Of a stretch of DNA of 64,000 bases, positions 54,491 through 64,000 are shown one piece after another; position 1 is the first letter of the stretch; each line of letters opens with the position of its first letter. Source of the stretch: Mesorhizobium sp. GTDB taxonomy: Bacteria > Pseudomonadota > Alphaproteobacteria > Rhizobiales > Rhizobiaceae. The notes under the pieces were generated by a model. The model ran no database searches, was not told where the DNA came from, and saw only the letters and a list, made by a program, of their open reading frames with translations. The stretch spans positions 100,220 to 164,219 of the forward strand of contig NZ_JAFKID010000005.1 of assembly GCF_017306545.1 (NCBI RefSeq). The letters are read 5' to 3'. Position numbers and translations under genes: made by a program.

Positions 54491-54542
54491 ACGAACGGGC
54501 CGCGCAAGCGGTCGATCCGTGCTGTTCTGATCTGGAGGCCTC

Positions 54543-55646
54543 ATGGCGGGCGATGAAAACTTAAAGACTCTTCCTCTCGAAGATTTGCACAAGGCCGCCG
54601 GGGCGAAATTCGGTGGCTTTGCCGGCTGGTCGATGCCGCTGACCTATCCGCTCGGCGTCATGAAGGAACACCAGCATTGCCGCGAGCATGTCGGCCTGTT
54701 CGACATTTCGCATATGAAGCTGTTCCTGGTGACGGGACCGGGCGCAGCGGCGCTCATCAACCGCGCCTGCCCGATCGATGCTGGCGCGCTCGAACAGTCG
54801 CAGTCGAAGCTTACTTTCTTCCTGAACGACCATGCCGGCATCCGCGATGACCTGATCGTCACGCGCCTCGGCGACGAGCGCTTCATGGTCGTCGCCAACG
54901 CCGGCAACGCGGTCGCCGACGAAGCGCATCTTAAAGACATCGCCAAGGATTTCGACGCCACGGTCGAGCCGCTCGACCGCGTCTTCCTCGCCGTTCAGGG
55001 TCCGCAGGCGGCCGAGGTGCTGCGCGCCGCCAGCCTCGACGTCGATGCGCTGACCTTCATGCATGGCGTCGAGCCGCGCGAAAACTGGTTCATGAGCCGC
55101 TCCGGCTACACTGGCGAGGACGGCTTCGAGATCGGCCTGCCGGAAAAGGACGCGCGCGATCTCCTGGCGAAGATGTCCGGCGACGAGCGCGTGCAATGGA
55201 TCGGCCTCGCCGCGCGCGACAGCTTGCGGCTGGAAGCCGGCCTTTGCCTGCACGGACAGGACCTTTCGCCTGAGACCGACCCGGCGAGCGCCGCGCTGAT
55301 GTGGGCGATCCCGAAGGAATTGCGCGCTGCCGGCACCTTCATCGGCGCGGACGCCTTGCGCGCCATTCTTGAAAAAGGTCCGGCGACGAAGCGCGTCGGC
55401 CTGAAGCCGGAAGGCCGCCAGCCGGTGCGCGCCGGCACGAAGCTGACCGACGCCGACGGCAATCCCGCCGGCGAAGTGACGTCCGGCGGTTTCGGTCCCT
55501 CTGTCGGCCACCCGGTCGCCATGGGCTATGTGTCCGCTCCCCTGGCGAAGCCGGGGACAAAACTGTTCGCCGACGTGCGCGGGACAAAGGTTCCCGTCGA
55601 CGTCGCCGCCCTGCCCTTTTCACCCCATCGCTACCACAAAGGATGA
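54543..55646 (+). CDS. gcvT: Aminomethyltransferase (glycine cleavage T protein)
   Basis: This 367-residue T protein moves the methylene group from aminomethyl-lipoyl-H protein to tetrahydrofolate, releasing ammonia. Conserved features: [27 protein letters not shown] at the N terminus, the substrate-binding Asp region in [32 protein letters not shown], and the C-terminal barrel ending [13 protein letters not shown] lies six bases before the ATG. It is the first gene after the glycine riboswitch; gcvH follows 5 bases later. Confidence 0.97.
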   Translation: MAGDENLKTLPLEDLHKAAGAKFGGFAGWSMPLTYPLGVMKEHQHCREHVGLFDISHMKLFLVTGPGAAALINRACPIDAGALEQSQSKLTFFLNDHAGIRDDLIVTRLGDERFMVVANAGNAVADEAHLKDIAKDFDATVEPLDRVFLAVQGPQAAEVLRAASLDVDALTFMHGVEPRENWFMSRSGYTGEDGFEIGLPEKDARDLLAKMSGDERVQWIGLAARDSLRLEAGLCLHGQDLSPETDPASAALMWAIPKELRAAGTFIGADALRAILEKGPATKRVGLKPEGRQPVRAGTKLTDADGNPAGEVTSGGFGPSVGHPVAMGYVSAPLAKPGTKLFADVRGTKVPVDVAALPFSPHRYHKG

Positions 55647-55651
55647 TTCCG

Positions 55652-56020
55652 ATGGCCAAGACCTATTTCACCACCGACCACGAATGGCTGAGCGTCGAGG
55701 GCGGCGTCGCCACCGTCGGCATTACCGACTATGCGCAGGAACAGCTCGGCGACCTCGTCTTCGTGGAACTGCCGGAAGTCGGCAAGACGCTCTCCAAGGG
55801 CGACACCGCAGTCGTCGTCGAGTCTGTCAAGGCGGCCTCGGACGTCTACGCGCCGGTCGACGGCGAGATCACCGCGGCCAACGAGGCGCTGTCGGCAGAC
55901 CCGGCGCTGGTCAATTCCGCGCCGACCGGCGACGGCTGGCTGTGGAAGATGAAGCTGGCCGACGAAAGCCAACTCGCCGGGCTTCTCGATGAAGCCGGCT
56001 ACAAGGCCCATATCGGCTAA
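55652..56020 (+). CDS. gcvH: Glycine cleavage H protein
   Basis: This 122-residue lipoyl carrier shuttles intermediates among the P, T and L proteins. The lipoylated lysine is K60 in [16 protein letters not shown]. It starts [18 protein letters not shown] at ATG 55652, preferred over an in-frame ATG at 55643 for homology. It lies 5 bases after gcvT and 12 before gcvP. Confidence 0.97.
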   Translation: MAKTYFTTDHEWLSVEGGVATVGITDYAQEQLGDLVFVELPEVGKTLSKGDTAVVVESVKAASDVYAPVDGEITAANEALSADPALVNSAPTGDGWLWKMKLADESQLAGLLDEAGYKAHIG

Positions 56021-56032
56021 CGGAACGCACAA

Positions 56033-58843
<2,811 letters not shown>

Positions 58844-58855
58844 GCCCGCAGCTGA

Positions 58856-58885
58856 AATCAGGCCGGCAGCGATGCCGGTCTGATT
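58856..58885. terminator. Hairpin between gcvP and the diguanylate cyclase
   Basis: A 13-bp stem (AATCAGGCCGGCA and TGCCGGTCTGATT, one G-T pair) with a 4-base loop separates two convergent genes. No U tract, but the stem is strong. Confidence 0.5.
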
Positions 58886-58911
58886 GCTGTCGGACATTCA
58901 GGGAAATCGAC

Positions 58912-60042
58912 TCAGCCGACGAGGCGCCACGTCTCGGATTCGATGCGGTTGCGGCCGTTGCGCTTGGCCGCATAGAGGGCGGTGTCGGCCCGATGGAGAA
59001 TGTCTTCGAGGCCGGCGCCTTGCGCATCGCCGAAGCCGATGCCGGCGCTGACGGTGCACGACAGCGGCCCGCGCTCGGTGGCGAGGCTTGTAGCCGCGAA
59101 CTCCTCGCAGATCGTGCGCGCGACGGCCTGCACCTGCTCTTCCGTGATGCGCGGCATGACCACGGCGAACTCCTCACCGCCCAGCCGGGCAAGGTCGTCG
59201 CCCGCTCTCAGGTGACGCCGCGCGACGTCTGCGAAGGCGAGCAGCACCCGGTCGCCAGTGGCGTGGCCGTACTTGTCATTGATGCCCTTGAAATGGTCGA
59301 GGTCGAACATGACGACCGCCATGAACGGCCCGAACGACCGCTCGCCGTGACGGGAGAAAAGCGCCCTGCGGTTCATCGCACCCGTCAGCGGGTCGCGCAG
59401 CGACGCGGCGCGGTGGCGCGCGGCGTTGCGCGCCTGGTTGAGCGCCAGCGAGAGCGCGCCGATGCCGGTCATGCTGGCCACCGCCACCATGATACTCAGA
59501 TCCTCGGCCCAGTTCTGCGGCGCGTGGCCGATGGTCCATCGACCATTCAGCACAAGCATCAGTCCGCACAATCCGAACGAAACGGCGCAGGCCATGTACA
59601 TCGCCGCAAGCGCGACCATGGGGATCGGTGCATCGGACCGATGCCGGAAATAAACCCATGCGGTCAGACCCAGCACGGTAAGCGCGCCGAAATTCTCCAT
59701 CATCATGGCCGCGCCGTCGTAACCGGTGAGCAGCAAGGGAACTTCGAAAACGAAGACGGTGAGGCCGGCCAGCAGCGACGGGCGCAACGGCGACTGCCCC
59801 GAACAGAACTGACGGGCGGCTCCGTAGAGCAAGGCAAGGCCGGCGGCCAGGAAGGCCATGAAGCCCGCCAACAGCGGAAGCGACGGGGCCTGAACGTAAT
59901 TCCAGTAGACGAGCACATGGCCGACCAGCAGCAGGACGCCGAAGGCCCAGGTCAGCAGGAAGCTGTCCCGGCGTGCCGACGTCCACACCCCGAGCAGGGT
60001 CGCGCTCAGGCAAACGCCGGAAAAGCCGATCGCCAGCAACAT
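58912..60042 (-). CDS. Membrane-anchored diguanylate cyclase
   Basis: This 376-residue protein makes cyclic di-GMP. The first ~200 residues hold about six membrane helices (LLLTWAFGVLLLVGHVLVYW and others) with no recognised sensor domain. The GGDEF domain (~residues 215-370) has an intact active site in RLGGEEFAVVMPRI and an I-site RxxD (RAGD) five residues before it, so activity and product inhibition are expected. The signal is unknown. It is convergent with gcvP and divergent from parE. Confidence 0.92.
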   Translation of the reverse strand: MLLAIGFSGVCLSATLLGVWTSARRDSFLLTWAFGVLLLVGHVLVYWNYVQAPSLPLLAGFMAFLAAGLALLYGAARQFCSGQSPLRPSLLAGLTVFVFEVPLLLTGYDGAAMMMENFGALTVLGLTAWVYFRHRSDAPIPMVALAAMYMACAVSFGLCGLMLVLNGRWTIGHAPQNWAEDLSIMVAVASMTGIGALSLALNQARNAARHRAASLRDPLTGAMNRRALFSRHGERSFGPFMAVVMFDLDHFKGINDKYGHATGDRVLLAFADVARRHLRAGDDLARLGGEEFAVVMPRITEEQVQAVARTICEEFAATSLATERGPLSCTVSAGIGFGDAQGAGLEDILHRADTALYAAKRNGRNRIESETWRLVG

Positions 60043-60198
60043 GGATGTGAAATCCGGCAGTTTTGACCTCCCGCACCTGAACAGGTGCCAGCCCTACAGG
60101 AGAATGCTTTGCAGACGATTACCGCAAACCATTCAAATTTGCTTTTTCCGGCCGGATGATGCAGTCCCTTGCCGGCGGCACTTCGCGGCAGGCCGCAT

Positions 60199-60213
60199 GA
60201 ACGGAATGCGAAC
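60199..60213. promoter_or_regulatory. LexA-like direct repeat upstream of parE
   Basis: GAAC-GGAATGC-GAAC is the reverse form of GTTC-N7-GTTC, the alphaproteobacterial LexA box. It lies 68 bases before ATG 60282. GAAC-N7-GAAC is the form described in rhizobia. Confidence 0.6.
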
Positions 60214-60281
60214 GTTCGTGCCTCCACGCTTCAGGCATGGCAATATCATTGGTGATTCGCGACACCGAGACTTCGACGCGC

Positions 60282-62342
60282 ATGGACGACATGAACGACC
60301 TTTTCGGAACCGCCGACAAACCGCAGCCGGTGCCGCGCCCTTCCTCGCGCCCGGCTGACCCGCTGGTGCAGGCCGCCGCCGCGAAAAAGGCTGCGCCGCG
60401 CGACGGCGCGGACAGCTATTCGGCCGCCGACATCGAGGTGCTGGAGGGGTTGGAGCCGGTGCGGCGGCGGCCGGGCATGTATATCGGCGGCACCGACGAC
60501 AAGGCGCTGCATCATCTCTTCGCCGAGGTCATCGACAATTCGATGGACGAGGCGGTGGCCGGCCACGCCACCTTCATCGAGGTCGAGCTTTCGGCCGACG
60601 GCTTTCTCACCGTCACAGACAACGGCCGCGGCATCCCGGTCGATCCGCATCCGAAATTCAAGGACAAGTCGGCGCTCGAAGTCATCATGACGACGCTGCA
60701 CGCCGGCGGCAAATTCGATTCCAAGGTCTACGAAACGTCCGGCGGCCTGCACGGCGTCGGCGTGTCGGTGGTCAATGCGCTGTCCGACGTCTGCGAAGTG
60801 GAAGTCGCGCGCGGGCGGCAGCTCTACCGCCAGCGCTTCTCGCGCGGCATCCCGCAGGGCCCGCTGGAAAGCCTCGGCGAAGTGCACAACCGGCGCGGCA
60901 CGCGCACCCGCTTCCATCCCGATCCCGATATCTTCGGCAAGGGGGCGGCCTTCGAACCGGCGCGCATCTACCGCATGGCACGCTCGAAAGCCTACCTGTT
61001 CGGCGGCGTCAATATCCGCTGGTCGTGCGACCCGTCGATGCTCAAGGAAAAGGACGACACGCCGCCCAAGGCCGACTTCCATTTCCCCGGCGGCCTGAAG
61101 GATTATCTCGCGGCCTCGCTCGACGGCGAATTCCAGGTGACGCGCGAGGTCTTCGCCGGCAAGAGCGAGAAGCAAGGCGGTCACGGCTCGCTGGAATGGG
61201 CCGTCACCTGGTACGGCGGCGATGGTTTCCTCAGTTCCTACTGCAACACCATCCCGACGCATGAGGGCGGCACCCACGAGGCCGGCTTCCGCAACGTGCT
61301 GACGCGCGGCCTGAAAGCCTATGCCGAACTGACCGGCAACAAGCGCGCCTCGATCGTCAATTCCGAAGACGTGATGATTTCGGCCGCCGGCATGTTGTCG
61401 GTCTTCATCCGCGAACCCGAATTCGTCGGCCAGACCAAGGACCGGCTGGCGACGGTCGAGGCGATCCGCATAGTCGAGAACGCCATCCGCGATCCGTTCG
61501 ACCATTGGCTCGCCGCCAATCCGCAGGAAGCCACCAAGCTGCTTGATTGGGTGGTCGCGCGCGCCGACGAGCGCGTGCGGCGGCGGCAGGAAAAGGAAGT
61601 GTCGCGCAAGAGCGCGGTGCGCAAGCTGCGCCTGCCCGGCAAGCTGGCCGACTGCACGCAGAACGCGGCCGCCGGCGCCGAGCTTTTCATCGTCGAGGGC
61701 GATTCGGCCGGCGGCTCGGCCAAGCAGGCGCGCGACCGCGCCATGCAGGCGGTGCTGCCGCTGCGCGGCAAGATTCTCAACGTCGCCTCGGCCGGCAACG
61801 ACAAGCTCGCCGCCAACCAGACCATTTCTGATCTGATCCAGGCGCTCGGCTGCGGCACGCGCTCGAAATACCGCGATTCCGACCTGCGCTACGACCGCGT
61901 CATCATCATGACCGACGCCGACGTCGACGGCGCCCACATCGCCTCGCTGCTCATCACTTTCTTTTACCAGGAGATGCCGCAACTGATCCGCGACGGCCAT
62001 CTCTTCATGGCGGTGCCGCCGCTCTATTCCATCCGTCAGGGCGGCAAGGTCGCCTATGCGCGCGACGACGCGCACAAGGACGAGTTGCTGCGCACCGAAT
62101 TCACCGGGCGCGGCAAGATCGAGATCGGCCGCTTCAAGGGATTGGGCGAGATGATGGCCGGCCAGCTCAAGGAAACCACCATGGACCCGAAAAAGCGCAC
62201 GCTGCTCAGGGTCGACGTGCTGGACGAGGAAAGCGCCACCAAGGACGCAGTCGACGCACTGATGGGCACCAAGCCGGAAGCGCGCTTCCGCTTCATCCAG
62301 GAGCGCGCCGAGTTCGCCGAAACGGAAGAACTGGATATCTGA
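60282..62342 (+). CDS. parE: DNA topoisomerase IV subunit B
   Basis: This ~686-residue ATPase subunit decatenates daughter chromosomes with ParC. GHKL ATPase (EVIDNSMDEAVAGHA, ETSGGLHGVGVSVVNALS), transducer, and TOPRIM domain with EGDSAGGSAKQARDR and TDADVDGAHIAS are complete. The C terminus lacks the GyrB-type insert, so this is ParE. ATG 60282 (MDDMNDLFG) is preferred over ATG 60237, which adds 15 residues. A LexA-like site lies upstream. parC is not in the window. Confidence 0.95.
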   Translation: MDDMNDLFGTADKPQPVPRPSSRPADPLVQAAAAKKAAPRDGADSYSAADIEVLEGLEPVRRRPGMYIGGTDDKALHHLFAEVIDNSMDEAVAGHATFIEVELSADGFLTVTDNGRGIPVDPHPKFKDKSALEVIMTTLHAGGKFDSKVYETSGGLHGVGVSVVNALSDVCEVEVARGRQLYRQRFSRGIPQGPLESLGEVHNRRGTRTRFHPDPDIFGKGAAFEPARIYRMARSKAYLFGGVNIRWSCDPSMLKEKDDTPPKADFHFPGGLKDYLAASLDGEFQVTREVFAGKSEKQGGHGSLEWAVTWYGGDGFLSSYCNTIPTHEGGTHEAGFRNVLTRGLKAYAELTGNKRASIVNSEDVMISAAGMLSVFIREPEFVGQTKDRLATVEAIRIVENAIRDPFDHWLAANPQEATKLLDWVVARADERVRRRQEKEVSRKSAVRKLRLPGKLADCTQNAAAGAELFIVEGDSAGGSAKQARDRAMQAVLPLRGKILNVASAGNDKLAANQTISDLIQALGCGTRSKYRDSDLRYDRVIIMTDADVDGAHIASLLITFFYQEMPQLIRDGHLFMAVPPLYSIRQGGKVAYARDDAHKDELLRTEFTGRGKIEIGRFKGLGEMMAGQLKETTMDPKKRTLLRVDVLDEESATKDAVDALMGTKPEARFRFIQERAEFAETEELDI

Positions 62343-62382
62343 GCGATTGACCGCGGCCGGCGTTCAGGCAACCTAGAAGCGC

Positions 62383-64000
62383 ATGGAGCGGCTGCGCAAA
62401 ACTCTCGAAGGATGGCTGGCCGGCCTCGCCAGCCCGACCCGCTCGGACTGGATTTTCGCGCTGCGCACCGTCTCGGCGGGCCTGATCGCGCTGCTCGCCG
62501 CCTACGCCCTGAAACTCGAACACCCGCAATGGGCGATGATGACGGTCTTCATCGTCGCCCAGCCGGTGGCCGGCATGGTGCTGGCAAAGGGCTTTTACCG
62601 GCTGATCGGTACCCTGTTCGGCGCTGCCGCAGCCATCGGCATCGGCAGGCTCAGCGGCAACGACGCCTGGCTTTTCGTGGCCGCGCTCTCCCTCTGGATC
62701 GGGCTCTGCACCTATGTCTCGTCAATGCTGCGCAATCCGGAGGCTTATGGCGCAGCGCTCGCCGGCTATACGGCCACGATCATCGGCCTGCCGGCGTTCG
62801 GCCAGCCGCATCTGCTGGTCGAACTCGCCGGCGCGCGCTGCGCCGAAATCGTGCTCGGCATCGTCTGCGCCGGCATCACCAGCCGGCTGATTTTGCCGCA
62901 ACTGGCGCGCGACGCCATGCGCGCGCGCCTCAGCCGCTCCATCCTCGATCTCGCCGTCTACGCAAAGAGTTCGTTTGGCGGTGGCGATCCGACCAAACTC
63001 GAATCGCTCTACCGCAAGCTCGTTTCCGAAAGCCAGGCGCTGGGCGAAATGCGCGCCTATGCACGGCTCGAGGCACCCAGCCAGGCCACGCACGCCTATC
63101 CGGTCCGGCGCACCATCGGCCATCTTCTGTCGGCCCTGTCGGCGGTGCGCATGCTGCACGCCCATCCGCGGCCGCCGGGCGCGCCGAAACTCGTGGTGCG
63201 CGGCGATCTCAAGATGCTGCTGGAAGACCTGGCGGCGACGCCAGACGCTCTCGACGACACCGGGCCATGGATCGCCCGGCTCCAGGAAATCGCTGACCGC
63301 GCGCGCCGCATTCCCGGCGACATCGGCGACAGCGATCCCGACCCGGTCGGCGCCGTGACCCGGCTGACCATCGCCGCTGAATTCGCCGATGCGCTGAAGG
63401 AGGTCCTGCGCGGGCTGGACGCCCTGACGGCGCCGCCCTCCGGCCGGGCACGCGACCGCCGCCAGCCGGCGCTGGTCATTCATCGCGATCGACCGGCAGC
63501 GGTGCGCAACGCGGTCAGGGCAGCGCTGGCCACCATGCTGGTCGCAGCCTTCTGGCTGGCGACGCGCTGGTCGGAACTCGCCGGCGTCGTCATCATCGTC
63601 GCCGTCGTCTCCAGCCTGTTCGCGCCACGCCCCAATCCGGTGCAGGTCGCCTGGGGCTTTTTCAAGGGTACGCTGATCGCCCTGCCCGTCGCTTTCGTCA
63701 TCAGCCAGTATGCGCTGCCGGCGTTTCCTGGCTTCGGCTGGTTCATCGTCTTCGTCGTGCCGGTGCTGGTGCCGGCCGCGCTCGCCATGGCCAATCCGCG
63801 CCGGGTCGGCATCGCCACCGCCTTCGCCATCAATTTCCTGGCCTTTCTCAGTCCGCATCAGCTCATGGTCTATGACCCTGGACCCTTCCTTGCCGGCTCG
63901 CTCTCCATCCTGGTCGGCGAACTGCTGGCCATCGGCGTCTACCTCCTGGTGCTGCCGGCACAGCCATGGGCCACCGTCGAGCGCCTCGTGGAGTCGATGC
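62383..64000 (+). CDS. FUSC-family inner-membrane transporter (partial, cut by window end)
   Basis: From ATG 62383 an open frame runs to the window edge without a stop (539 codons). Four to five helices in residues ~25-170 (TVSAGLIALLAAYALKLEHPQWAMMTVFIV) precede a ~150-residue cytoplasmic region, then a second helical set (ALATMLVAAFWLATRW, ELAGVVIIVAVVSSLFAPRP). This doubled plan is that of AaeB/FUSC proteins, which export aromatic acids or similar compounds. The C terminus is missing. It lies 40 bases after parE. An AaeA-like partner might follow outside the window. Confidence 0.85.
   Translation, partial: MERLRKTLEGWLAGLASPTRSDWIFALRTVSAGLIALLAAYALKLEHPQWAMMTVFIVAQPVAGMVLAKGFYRLIGTLFGAAAAIGIGRLSGNDAWLFVAALSLWIGLCTYVSSMLRNPEAYGAALAGYTATIIGLPAFGQPHLLVELAGARCAEIVLGIVCAGITSRLILPQLARDAMRARLSRSILDLAVYAKSSFGGGDPTKLESLYRKLVSESQALGEMRAYARLEAPSQATHAYPVRRTIGHLLSALSAVRMLHAHPRPPGAPKLVVRGDLKMLLEDLAATPDALDDTGPWIARLQEIADRARRIPGDIGDSDPDPVGAVTRLTIAAEFADALKEVLRGLDALTAPPSGRARDRRQPALVIHRDRPAAVRNAVRAALATMLVAAFWLATRWSELAGVVIIVAVVSSLFAPRPNPVQVAWGFFKGTLIALPVAFVISQYALPAFPGFGWFIVFVVPVLVPAALAMANPRRVGIATAFAINFLAFLSPHQLMVYDPGPFLAGSLSILVGELLAIGVYLLVLPAQPWATVERLVESM

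Overview
The window is a GC-rich (roughly 64% by eye), densely packed chromosomal segment of an alphaproteobacterium of the order Hyphomicrobiales. The protein sequences and the gene order look most like Mesorhizobium and other Phyllobacteriaceae. Pointers include a PleD/DivK pair next to a DUF3572 gene, an RlmJ-type methyltransferase, Omp25/RopB-like outer-membrane proteins, a DinB polymerase with an N-terminal zinc motif, and LexA-type direct repeats of the alphaproteobacterial form (GTTC-N7-GTTC). No rRNA, tRNA, insertion sequence, prophage, plasmid origin or CRISPR array was seen. The assignment is by pattern recognition, not by a search.

Layout. 1-8.9 kb: a cytoplasmic-type molybdopterin oxidoreductase, an ABC-F ATPase, a DinB/YfiT-fold enzyme, a GST, a DHFR-like protein, ndk, a YbaY/META envelope protein, and moaE-moaD-pgsA. 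9-16 kb: uvrC coupled to a FolM-like pteridine reductase, an outer-membrane beta-barrel protein, a second GST, small exported proteins and rlmJ. 16-27 kb: holC-pepA facing the lipopolysaccharide export cluster lptF-lptG-lptD-surA-like-rsmA, then an exported protein of unknown function. 26.4-32.9 kb: one minus-strand run fabD, fabG, acpP, fabF, mltG, yicC, gmk. 33-38.8 kb: an LtaS-like phosphoglycerol transferase, rpmG, the cell-cycle pair divK-pleD, a DUF3572 gene and a HAD-like gene. 38.8-46.7 kb: a GNAT enzyme, dinB (Pol IV), an exported protein, an EamA transporter, an ion channel and dnaE. 46.8-54.2 kb: pccA, formaldehyde detoxification (frmA-gfa), a UPF0178 protein, a DUF1345 protein, a cytochrome b plus Tat-exported sulfite-oxidase-fold molybdoenzyme, and an XRE-type regulator. 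54.3-64 kb: a tandem glycine riboswitch with gcvT-gcvH-gcvP, a membrane diguanylate cyclase, parE, and a FUSC transporter cut by the window edge.

How it fits together. Most genes are housekeeping: fatty acid synthesis, LPS transport, translation, replication and repair, and one-carbon metabolism. Two themes recur. Molybdenum: moaE/moaD for cofactor synthesis share the window with two unrelated molybdoenzymes. DNA damage: dinB and parE each have a LexA-like direct repeat just upstream, and uvrC, dnaE and holC are also here.

I did not find a convincing undescribed system. The best leads are the putative inner-membrane molybdo-lipoprotein/cytochrome b pair with its own regulator, the LexA-like site in front of parE, the absence of pdxA between the surA-like gene and rsmA, palindromes in front of the LtaS-like gene and acpP, and a possible 23-codon coupled ORF in front of the pteridine reductase.
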